5,525 nucleotides of DNA from Chloroflexota bacterium (lineage in GTDB: Bacteria; Chloroflexota; Dehalococcoidia; UBA3495): NCBI GenBank assembly GCA_022576105.1, contig JACZRM010000134.1, forward strand, positions 1 to 5,525, written 5' to 3'. Below, in pieces: positions 1 to 5,502 of this stretch (the stretch's first letter is position 1; every line of letters starts with the position of its first letter). The position numbers and the translations under genes are program-made. The notes below the pieces were generated by a model. The model had not been told where the DNA came from and searched no databases. It was given only the letters and a program-made list of their open reading frames with translations.

Positions 1-14
1 GAGGGTATCCCGGC

Positions 15-500
15 CTAAAAGAAGTAGTCCAACCGGGCGGTATGCTGGGTGATGTCCACCGACCGCATGTTCAGGTAGGTGTCGCTGCTGGTGCGGCTGC
101 ACCGCTCAATGGATAGCACCAGCCCGGGCTTGAGCCGTTCCAGGATTTCGGCGGCCTTCTGACGGCTGGTCGCAACATCGGCGATGGGAAACTCGACCAC
201 TTCGGCCTTTTCGCCCAGCCAGTCCCGCAGCATTGGCGCGCTGTGCCGGTCGGCGACGTAGGCAACCTGGCGGCCCAGGGCTTGCAAAGCGTTGCCGATG
301 GCGATGGCCCCGGGCGGGCCGTCGGTCTCGTGCTTACCGGCGGACAGGATGTAGAACCCGGTGACGATCAGCGCATCGCCGGGGCTGTCGAGTATGTACT
401 GGGCGGCCTGAGCGCAGAAGTCGGCGGGCAGGTGGGGACGCAGTTCGGAAACGCCCCGCTGGTCGTGGTCCAGGATGATGTCTTCAATGGACTCGGTCAT
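15..500 (-). CDS. DUF4392 (D-glutamate cyclase C-terminal-like) protein, prematurely stopped
   Basis: This 161-residue protein resembles the C-terminal half of animal D-glutamate cyclase (DGLUCY; Pfam GLUCM-like_C, formerly DUF4392), an enzyme that cyclises D-glutamate to 5-oxo-D-proline. Family-like segments are LIVTGF (44-49), ETDGPPGA (58-65) and SIER...YLNMRSVDIT (130-151). As I recall, the domain is usually about 280-300 residues, so this is roughly its first half. The frame ends with TAG at 17-15, directly after LDYFF. Past the stop the same frame reads Ala-Gly-Ile-Pro-Ser to the window edge, which fits the expected continuation. A nonsense mutation, a sequencing error or readthrough are all possible. 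The start is ATG at 500-498, with AAGGA seven bases upstream; a TTG one codon earlier is too close to that site. It lies downstream of the UPF0317 gene on the same strand, separated by a palindromic repeat. Family is fairly secure; enzyme activity is inferred. Confidence 0.75.
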   Translation of the reverse strand: MTESIEDIILDHDQRGVSELRPHLPADFCAQAAQYILDSPGDALIVTGFYILSAGKHETDGPPGAIAIGNALQALGRQVAYVADRHSAPMLRDWLGEKAEVVEFPIADVATSRQKAAEILERLKPGLVLSIERCSRTSSDTYLNMRSVDITQHTARLDYFF

Positions 501-503
501 CAA

Positions 504-511
504 TATGTCCT
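504..511 (-). promoter_or_regulatory. Ribosome binding site of the DUF4392 gene
   Basis: On the minus strand AAAAGGA lies seven bases upstream of the ATG at 500-498. This spacing fits the ATG and is too short for the adjacent TTG at 503-501, so it decides the start. Confidence 0.6.
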
Positions 512-524
512 TTTCATGGCTTAT

Positions 525-640
525 TTAGGATTCACCGCAGAGCGCGCTGAGACCGCGGAGTTTGGACCGGAGTATGGAATGGAACAGGATAATATCTCTG
601 CGAACTCGGCGTTCTCTGCGGTTTTGAAATTGGTTCCTAA
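525..640. repeat. Imperfect palindromic intergenic repeat (ACCGCAGAG-type arms)
   Basis: Two 27-base arms, 534-560 and 596-622, face each other. Reading the right arm as its complement, 21 of 27 positions agree, with shared blocks ACCGCAGAG, CGC, GAG, CGC and GAG. The outermost ends also match: TTAGGA at 525-530 and TCCTAA at 635-640. The centre (561-595) is an unpaired loop. Arms built from a repeated CGCAGAG-like unit are, from memory, a common dispersed repeat in Chloroflexota and some other environmental bacteria. It would form a hairpin in the RNA between the two cyclase-type genes. It has no open reading frame of its own and no T-run, so it does not look like an intrinsic terminator. 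Confidence 0.7.
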
Positions 641-678
641 AGACGCAAGAACGAACGGGGACTTTCAATATGGCTAAT

Positions 679-1473
679 TTAAATAACCGCGTAGTCGGCG
701 TCGCGCTGGTCGGTGATGAACATGTGGCCGGGGGCGTGGGTAATCATCAGCGATGGCTTGGAGTTCAACGCCACCGCCTGGGGTGTCACGCCGCAGGCCC
801 AGAAAACCGGCTCCTCGCCAGCGCGTACCTCCACTGAATCGCCAAAGTCGGGCTGGCTGATGTCGGTAATACCGATGGCCGCCGGGTCGCCGATGTGCAC
901 CGGAGCGCCGTGGGTGGCCGGGAACCGGGAGGTTACCTGCACCGCCCGAACAATCTGCTTTCGCGGGATCGGCCGCATACTGACCACCATCGGCCCGGAA
1001 AAGACACCGGCCGGAGTGGTGGGAATATTGGTAATGTACATCGGCACGTTGCAGCCCATTTCCTGGTGCCGCAGCGGTATGCCGACGTCGGACATGGCCG
1101 ATTCAAAGGAGAAGCTGCACCCCAGCAAGAAGGACACCAGATCATCGCGCCAATGGTCTACCAACGACACTACTTCCGCGGTCAACTGGCCATTCTCGTA
1201 GATGCGATATCCTGGTATATCGGTTCGGATGTCGGCGCCCGGCGCAGTCAGGAAGGGCTCGGCGCCGCCGGCTTCCACCACCTCCAGCAACGGACAGGGC
1301 TTGGGATTGCGCTGACAGAAAAGGAGGAAGTCAAAGGCCAAATCCCGAGGCAGAATGGCCAGGTTAGCCTGTACATGGCCGGGCGCGACGCCAGAAGTTA
1401 CACCCCGCCACTGCCCGCTACGAATCAACTCGCGCACTTTCCTGGGATTTTTGGGTAAAGTAATGGTGTTCAT
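679..1473 (-). CDS. UPF0317 / YcsI-type putative hydro-lyase (D-glutamate cyclase N-terminal-like, formerly DUF1445)
   Basis: This is a complete 264-residue protein of the UPF0317/YcsI family (Pfam D-Glu_cyclase), about the usual 260-270 residues. The family corresponds to the N-terminal half of animal mitochondrial DGLUCY, which dehydrates D-glutamate to 5-oxo-D-proline (EC 4.2.1.48). Bacterial members are usually listed as putative hydro-lyases of unproven substrate. Family-like segments are [19 protein letters not shown] (24-42), GCSFSFE (118-124), NVPMYITN (142-149), [12 protein letters not shown] (158-169), [15 protein letters not shown] (188-202), [10 protein letters not shown] (223-232) and the near-terminal [11 protein letters not shown] (245-255). 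No signal peptide or membrane helix is seen, so it should be cytoplasmic. The start is ATG at 1473-1471, with GGGAG five bases upstream; the in-frame TTG at 1485 overlaps that site and is unlikely. It is followed on the same strand by the DUF4392 gene, the other half of DGLUCY, which supports a shared role in D-glutamate metabolism. Confidence 0.9.
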   Translation of the reverse strand: MNTITLPKNPRKVRELIRSGQWRGVTSGVAPGHVQANLAILPRDLAFDFLLFCQRNPKPCPLLEVVEAGGAEPFLTAPGADIRTDIPGYRIYENGQLTAEVVSLVDHWRDDLVSFLLGCSFSFESAMSDVGIPLRHQEMGCNVPMYITNIPTTPAGVFSGPMVVSMRPIPRKQIVRAVQVTSRFPATHGAPVHIGDPAAIGITDISQPDFGDSVEVRAGEEPVFWACGVTPQAVALNSKPSLMITHAPGHMFITDQRDADYAVI

Positions 1474-1478
1474 GTTAT

Positions 1479-1483
1479 CTCCC
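1479..1483 (-). promoter_or_regulatory. Ribosome binding site of the UPF0317 gene
   Basis: GGGAG on the minus strand sits five bases before the ATG at 1473-1471. It rules out the upstream TTG at 1485-1483, whose own codon merges into this site. Confidence 0.6.
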
Positions 1484-1547
1484 AACTGGCAAAGGCTTGG
1501 TCAATCGCTGCCGGCGGAACCTGCCTCGCAAACCATGATAGTTGCCG

Positions 1548-1567
1548 CATTTGCCCCGTCATTTGCC
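1548..1567. repeat. Direct repeat CATTTGCC, 12-base period
   Basis: CATTTGCC occurs at 1548-1555 and again at 1560-1567, separated by four bases. It lies just downstream of the leftward -10 candidate. It could be a tandem binding site, since OmpR-family regulators often bind direct repeats about 10-11 bases apart, but two short copies may also be chance. Confidence 0.25.
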
Positions 1568-1573
1568 ATTATA
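1568..1573 (-). promoter_or_regulatory. Candidate -10 box for the leftward UPF0317-DUF4392 unit
   Basis: A perfect TATAAT lies on the minus strand about 95 bases upstream of the UPF0317 start. No good -35 hexamer lies 16-18 bases further upstream (GATGAT at 17), so the promoter would be weak or activator-dependent. A TTGGC-TTGT-GCCAA palindrome at 1578-1591 lies in the spacer where a regulator could sit. Transcription would start near 1561 and leave a leader of about 88 bases. Confidence 0.35.
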
Positions 1574-1577
1574 CGCC

Positions 1578-1591
1578 TTGGCTTGTGCCAA
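1578..1591. promoter_or_regulatory. TTGGC-N4-GCCAA palindrome, possible operator
   Basis: A perfect five-base inverted repeat with a four-base centre sits between the -10 and the -35 position of the leftward promoter candidate. Looser TTGG/CCAA pairs occur at 1647-1662 (N8), overlapping the -35 of the rightward promoter, and as CCAA...TTGG at 1482-1500. A protein-binding role is inferred from position and symmetry only. Confidence 0.3.
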
Positions 1592-1646
1592 TCATCGTGG
1601 GCGTCTAACATATCAATTGCGGGGGGAACATGGAATACACACCTAT

Positions 1647-1675
1647 TTGGCATCACGCCCAACCATCGATATAAT
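1647..1675 (+). promoter_or_regulatory. Sigma-70-type promoter of the OmpR-family regulator
   Basis: TTGGCA (1647-1652) and TATAAT (1670-1675) are separated by exactly 17 bases. This is one mismatch from the housekeeping consensus. Transcription should start near 1682, which gives a leader of only about 22 bases before the ATG at 1705. The -35 box is part of a TTGG-N8-CCAA inverted repeat, so binding of a regulator there could block or tune it. Confidence 0.65.
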
Positions 1676-1704
1676 CCCCATAGTCCTTATAGTTCTTCTT
1701 GAAG

Positions 1705-2397
1705 ATGATTACTGACCAGAGCAAATTATTGTTTAGGGTCTATCTGCTGGGTGAGCCGAGCAACGGCTCCCATGCTGTGTCCAGCGCGATTGCCGGTACT
1801 GGACTTTCTTGTGAGTTGGCCCAAGACCTGGATGGCCTGGGAGAAGTGTCTCCTGAGGAATTTCCAACGGCGGTCCTTATAGACCTTTCGACGTTGGATG
1901 CCACCGAAGCAAAACGGTTAATTGACCAGTGCCATGGATTGAAGCTGCCGGTGTTGGCTATCGTCCCACAAGGCATGCTGGGAAGATTCGACCCTTCGCT
2001 GAACCCGGACGAATTCATCGTCAGTCCCATCAATCGGGACGAATTGGTGGCGCGGCTGAAGCAGGCCATTTTTCGAGTGAAAGGTACCGCCAGTCGGGAA
2101 GTGCTGAAGGTGGGAGAGCTGGTAATCGACCTGGAAAAATACGATGTGACGATGAGCGGTCGGCGCATTTCGCTGACCTACAAAGAGTTTCAATTGTTGG
2201 TGCTGCTGGCTTCCAATCCCGGGCGGGTCTACACCCGTGACGTTCTGTTGAGCCAGGTGTGGGGGTACGCTTACCTGGGCGGCACTCGCACGGTTGACGT
2301 TCACATCCGGCGACTGCGTTCCAAGATAGAAGACCCGGACCACTCCTTTATCGAGACCATCTGGAACGTGGGATACCGCTTCAAGTCCGACGTTTAA
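1705..2397 (+). CDS. OmpR/PhoB-family winged-helix regulator with a degenerate receiver domain
   Basis: This 230-residue DNA-binding protein has an N-terminal receiver-like domain (about 10-122) and a C-terminal OmpR/PhoB winged helix (about 132-228). The winged helix is well preserved: LTYKEFQLLVLLASNPGRV (157-175), TRDVLLSQVWG (177-187), a recognition helix around TRTVDVHIRRLRSKI (194-208) and the wing NVGYRF (221-226). The receiver keeps one Asp at the phosphorylation position (D60, in VLIDLST). The acidic pair after strand 1 is reduced to LLGEP (14-18), the strand-4 Thr/Ser is Val (V87 in PVLAIVP), and the Lys of the usual K-P motif is Ser (S107 in IVSPI). Canonical phosphorylation is therefore doubtful. 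Known relatives with such receivers, such as actinobacterial GlnR, work without phosphorylation, and this winged helix resembles theirs. No histidine kinase is adjacent. It is divergent from the D-glutamate cyclase-type genes, which may be targets. The ATG at 1705 lacks a clear ribosome binding site; a TTG two codons earlier is the alternative. Confidence 0.88.
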   Translation: MITDQSKLLFRVYLLGEPSNGSHAVSSAIAGTGLSCELAQDLDGLGEVSPEEFPTAVLIDLSTLDATEAKRLIDQCHGLKLPVLAIVPQGMLGRFDPSLNPDEFIVSPINRDELVARLKQAIFRVKGTASREVLKVGELVIDLEKYDVTMSGRRISLTYKEFQLLVLLASNPGRVYTRDVLLSQVWGYAYLGGTRTVDVHIRRLRSKIEDPDHSFIETIWNVGYRFKSDV

Positions 2398-2502
2398 TCC
2401 TGGTCCCTCACCCCCGGCCCCGATTCCTCAGGGAGCCTTGACTCAAAGGTGTCAATTGCGGCCTGTGATTGAGGTCACGAGTCTGCCTTTGATGTTTCTC
2501 TG

Positions 2503-2566
2503 AGCCCTTCGGCCCAGCCTGTCCTGAGCTCGTCGAAGTGGCTCAGGATAAACTCAGTGAAGGGTC
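2503..2566. repeat. Palindromic dispersed repeat with TGAGCTCGTCGAA core
   Basis: A perfect eight-base inverted repeat, TCCTGAGC (2522-2529) and GCTCAGGA (2541-2548), encloses an 11-base loop. An outer pair, CCCTTC (2505-2510) and GAAGGG (2559-2564), extends the symmetry. The core TGAGCTCGTCGAA matches the core of the element near 5471-5502 (TGAGCTTGTCTAA). From memory this belongs to a widespread class of short bacterial palindromes with GAGCTTGTCGAA centres. Its function is unknown; it may act as an RNA hairpin between the convergent genes. Confidence 0.65.
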
Positions 2567-2693
2567 TAAACACCCTGGTATGAGAACCTTTCTAGTCATA
2601 TGGCCTGCCCTAGAGTTCTTACTCCATTAGTTGTGGTACAAACGTACTGTTCCAACATAAAGATTTGTGCTGCGCGACTTTAGATTATTCGTC

Positions 2694-2712
2694 GTCCCGA
2701 TGGAATCGGGAC
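2694..2712. terminator. Perfect hairpin downstream of recG, possible terminator
   Basis: GTCCCGAT (2694-2701) and ATCGGGAC (2705-2712) form an eight-base-pair stem with a three-base loop, 38 bases beyond the recG stop on the minus strand. It could end recG transcription or protect the 3' end, and might serve the regulator too from the other direction. Neither side has the U-run of a classical intrinsic terminator, so it may instead be another dispersed hairpin. Confidence 0.4.
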
Positions 2713-2750
2713 TCCTCAGAAAGCCATAACTTTTCATTTTGTTAAAGCTT

Positions 2751-5324
2751 CTAAGTAAGCTCGTCGCTAACCCGGTCCAAGAACCGGGTTACCCGATTGG
2801 ACAATCCAGCGTGTTGGGCAGCCGCCAGACTGGGGTCTTCCTCCATAATACGGGTCGCTTCTTCCCGGGCCGCGTCCAGTAGCTCCCGATCAGACAACCG
2901 GGCCATCCTCAAATCGGGCAGACCGCTCTGGCGGGTGCCGAAGAAGTCGCCCGGGCCCCGCAATTCCAGATCAACCTCCGCCAATTGGAACCCATCATCG
3001 ATCCGCTCCAGGGCCGTCAAGCGCTCCTTGGCAACCTCCGATGGGTCGTCGGATAGCAAAATGCAGTAGCTTTTGTGCTCGCCCCGGCCCACCCGGCCCC
3101 GGAACTGGTGCAGCTGAGAAAGGCCAAACCGGTCGGCTCCATCAACCAGCATCACCGTGGCATTGGCCACATCGATGCCCACCTCCACCACCGAAGTAGA
3201 AACCAGGATGTTCAATTCCCCGTCCCTGAACTGGCGCATCACCTTGTCTTTATCCTTGCCCGACATCCGACCGTGCAGCAAGCCGACCTTGAAATCGGGG
3301 AACACGTCCCGCGACAACCGTTTATGTTCTTCAATGGCCGCCTTGGCCTGTACCGCTTCCGATTCGTCAATCAGCGGATAGATGACAAAGGCCTGGCGGC
3401 CCTCCTGTACTTGCTTGCGGACAAAGCCGTGGGCCGCGTCCCGCCGCTCCGGCCCCAGCCAGCGAGTCTGAATCTTCTGGCGGCCGGGTGGGAGTTCGTC
3501 AATGGTGGAGATGTCTAGATCGCCATAGAGGGTCAGCGACAAGGTTCGCGGTATCGGCGTCGCCGACATGACCAGGATGTGCGGGTTTTCCACCCCTTTC
3601 TGACGCAAGGCCGAGCGCTGCATGACGCCGAATCGGTGCTGCTCGTCCATCACCGCCAGGGCCAGTTGGGGGATTTCCACCCCCGACTGAATCAGCGCAT
3701 GAGTACCCACCAGCAGGTCCAGATTGCCCTCAAGGGATAGCTGAGTCAACTCGCGCCGAACCTTGGCGCGGGTGCTGCCGGTGAGCAGCCCCACCGACAC
3801 CGGACGGCCCAGAGACTCCAGATACACCGTAATGCGATTGTCCTCCTGCACCGGGCGGGCCAACCCCCCCAACAACTTGCCGAAGGTCTGAAAATGCTGC
3901 TCGGCCAGCACCTCGGTGGGCACCATCACCGCGCCCTGGTATCCGGCGGCGGCCACCACCAACAGCGCCGCCAACACCACCACCGTCTTGCCGCTGCCCA
4001 CTTCTCCCTGCAGCAATCGATTCATGGGCGGCGTCCCCTTTCCCAAATCGTCCAGAATTTCTTGAACGCAGCGATTCTGCGCATCGGTCAGGCTGAAGGG
4101 CAGCGAATCGATGAACCCCTGCAGGATTTTCCGGTCTGCCTTGATTGGCACACCTTCGATTCCCAGGCTCAACTTGCGGCGGCGGGACAGCACCGCCAGT
4201 TGCAGGGTCAGCAGTTCATCGAAAGCCAATCGGCGGCGGGCCTCCAAAAAATTCTCTTCACTGTCCGGGTAGTGGGCCTGCCTGATGGCTTTCTGCAGCG
4301 GCATCAAGTGAGCACGGGCCAGCACCTGTTCCGGCATAATCTCATCGACGCCGCCCAGCCACTCAGTGAGGGCCTGCCAGGCAATACGACGGAGATTCCG
4401 CCCGGTCAGACCCTCGGTCAAAGGGTAGACCGGCGTGATCCTGCCGGTGTGGATCGGCGTCTGACCTTCCTCCAGCAATTCGTAATCCGGAGATTCAAAT
4501 ACCAATTGGCCGCGAAAGACACCGGCTTTGCCGCTGATGGCAATGCGGGCGTTGGACTTGAGCGTACGGGCTAAGTAGCCCTGGCCAAACCAGATAACTT
4601 TGATATTGCCGGTCTCGTCGCTCAGCACCATTTCAGTGGCCTTCAAGCGCCCTTTCTGCCCCATGGTGACTACGCGGGAATCCCAAATATGCCCGATGAC
4701 GGTGCAGTCCCGCCCTGGCTCAACTTCGGCGACTTTGACCACGGCGCTGTAGTCCTGATGCCGCCGGGGGAACAGGTAAAGCAGATCACGCACGGTGGTT
4801 ACTTCCAGCCGCTGCAACCGGGCCGATAGTTTGGTGTCAACGCCGCGCAGCTCGTTGACCGGCGCATCAACGGTCAGGCCGGCCGGAGGGGAACCAATGT
4901 TGGCGGCAGACCGGGCAACGGCGGGCTTGCGCCTGGCCGGTCGGGGCTTGCGGGCCGGCGGCTTTTTGTCCTGGGAAATGGACTCGGCGTCTTTGGAGTT
5001 CGGCTTAGGGCGTGACTGAGGAATCGACTTGGAATGTGACCGGGGATCCAACTGGGGATCCGACAGACCGGAAAGCAGAACCCGCCAGTTCTCGGCCCAC
5101 TGGGAACGCTCCTTTGGAGACATCTCCTGGTAGGAGGAATTCAGCAAAGCGCGAACACCCCCGGTATCGGCCAGGAAGCCGGTTATTGAAGACGACCAGT
5201 GTTGCACGAACCGGTCCAGGCCGCCCGATACTGCGGAATCATCAAAACCCTTGGCCTCTTCTAAGGCTAGAATTTTGCGCAAGGGTTCCACCCACGGGGG
5301 CGCTTCAGTCCGTTGTGCCGCCAT
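2751..5324 (-). CDS. recG: ATP-dependent DNA helicase RecG
   Basis: RecG is a monomeric superfamily 2 helicase that reverses stalled replication forks and migrates Holliday junctions. The protein has 857 residues; E. coli RecG has 693. An N-terminal extension (1-150) comprises a helical part (about 10-90) and a basic, proline-rich linker (about 95-140). The wedge follows (VNELRGVDTKLSARL from 156), with the OB fold at about 205-285. Helicase motifs are all present: Walker A GEVGSGKT (440-447), PTEVLAEQH (469-477), the RecG-type DEQH box (560-563), SATPIPRTL (587-595), VSTSVVEVGID (708-718) and QFRGRVGRG (740-748). The C-terminal TRG region is intact (LRGPGDFFGTRQSG, 788-801). It appears fully functional. 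The start is ATG at 5324-5322; no strong ribosome binding site precedes it, so a slightly later start is possible. It is convergent with the regulator and has no same-strand partner in the window. Confidence 0.97.
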   Translation of the reverse strand: MAAQRTEAPPWVEPLRKILALEEAKGFDDSAVSGGLDRFVQHWSSSITGFLADTGGVRALLNSSYQEMSPKERSQWAENWRVLLSGLSDPQLDPRSHSKSIPQSRPKPNSKDAESISQDKKPPARKPRPARRKPAVARSAANIGSPPAGLTVDAPVNELRGVDTKLSARLQRLEVTTVRDLLYLFPRRHQDYSAVVKVAEVEPGRDCTVIGHIWDSRVVTMGQKGRLKATEMVLSDETGNIKVIWFGQGYLARTLKSNARIAISGKAGVFRGQLVFESPDYELLEEGQTPIHTGRITPVYPLTEGLTGRNLRRIAWQALTEWLGGVDEIMPEQVLARAHLMPLQKAIRQAHYPDSEENFLEARRRLAFDELLTLQLAVLSRRRKLSLGIEGVPIKADRKILQGFIDSLPFSLTDAQNRCVQEILDDLGKGTPPMNRLLQGEVGSGKTVVVLAALLVVAAAGYQGAVMVPTEVLAEQHFQTFGKLLGGLARPVQEDNRITVYLESLGRPVSVGLLTGSTRAKVRRELTQLSLEGNLDLLVGTHALIQSGVEIPQLALAVMDEQHRFGVMQRSALRQKGVENPHILVMSATPIPRTLSLTLYGDLDISTIDELPPGRQKIQTRWLGPERRDAAHGFVRKQVQEGRQAFVIYPLIDESEAVQAKAAIEEHKRLSRDVFPDFKVGLLHGRMSGKDKDKVMRQFRDGELNILVSTSVVEVGIDVANATVMLVDGADRFGLSQLHQFRGRVGRGEHKSYCILLSDDPSEVAKERLTALERIDDGFQLAEVDLELRGPGDFFGTRQSGLPDLRMARLSDRELLDAAREEATRIMEEDPSLAAAQHAGLSNRVTRFLDRVSDELT

Positions 5325-5407
5325 GCTAATCGGCTACTGCTGCCGGTTGTTCAGTTCCCAATCCTGCCATCACAACCTGACATTACCCATAATCGCACCG
5401 TGGGCCG

Positions 5408-5416
5408 AGTATATCA
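5408..5416 (-). promoter_or_regulatory. Extended -10 promoter candidate for recG
   Basis: The minus strand reads TGATATACT, a TGn extension joined to a -10 box one mismatch from TATAAT. No good -35 hexamer lies 16-18 bases upstream, which is normal for extended -10 promoters. Initiation near 5401 would give a leader of about 76 bases before the recG ATG. Confidence 0.4.
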
Positions 5417-5470
5417 CCGGGACTGATTCAGGAGCAGGGCAATCCCATCGGATAGGAATAGGCACGTAGG

Positions 5471-5502
5471 CCGTTCGTGGTGAGCTTGTCTAACCATGAA
5501 CG
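5471..5502. repeat. Palindromic dispersed repeat (CGTTCGTGGT arms)
   Basis: CGTTCGTGGT (5472-5481) and ACCATGAACG (5493-5502) pair with one mismatch around an 11-base loop, GAGCTTGTCTA. Loop length and core (TGAGCTTGTCTAA) match the repeat in the gap between the regulator and recG (TGAGCTCGTCGAA). From memory, near-identical palindromes are scattered through intergenic regions of Chloroflexota and some other bacteria. Their function is unknown. Confidence 0.65.

Larger units (their letters stand above)
2398..2750. other. Noncoding region between convergent genes
   Basis: These 353 bases separate the 3' ends of the regulator and recG. I find no coding frame of useful length, tRNA or known RNA. 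The region holds a GC-rich CCCTCACCCCCGGCCCC stretch just after the regulator stop (2404-2420), a palindromic repeat at 2503-2566, an AT-richer stretch of no recognised content (about 2567-2690) and a perfect hairpin at 2694-2712. No hairpin here is followed by a clean T-run. Confidence 0.6.

Noticed and set aside
243..677. Plus-strand open frame of 144 codons spanning the DUF4392 gene and the palindromic repeat
   Set aside because: It crosses an intergenic repeat and is antisense to a recognisable protein. It has Gly/Val-rich composition without a domain.
713..1458. Plus-strand open frames opposite the UPF0317 gene (713-1201 and 895-1458)
   Set aside because: They are antisense shadows of a gene with clear family motifs, and no domain is recognisable in them.
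1683..1882. Ten-base direct repeat GTCCTTATAG at 1683-1692 and 1873-1882
   Set aside because: The second copy lies inside the regulator coding sequence, and there is no extension or symmetry. Chance is the simplest explanation.
1918..2343. Minus-strand frame opposite the regulator
   Set aside because: It overlaps the conserved winged-helix coding sequence and shows no family features.
2402..2435. Possible intrinsic terminator right after the regulator stop (TCCCT ... AGGGA)
   Set aside because: The stem is only about five base pairs with a loop of about 20 bases and no T-run. It may be a worn CCCTCACCCCC-type repeat.
2567..2690. AT-richer stretch as a small RNA or tRNA gene
   Set aside because: No T-loop-like GGTTCGA motif, cloverleaf arms or strong hairpin could be found by eye.
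3894..4574. Long open frame (226 codons) on the plus strand opposite recG
   Set aside because: It lies wholly inside the strongly conserved helicase gene. Its His/Gln-rich composition is what an antisense frame of GC-rich coding DNA gives, and it has no recognisable domain.
5388..5393. Plus-strand CATAAT as a -10 box for a rightward gene
   Set aside because: There is no matching -35 and no downstream gene in the window. The extended -10 on the minus strand is a better promoter candidate.
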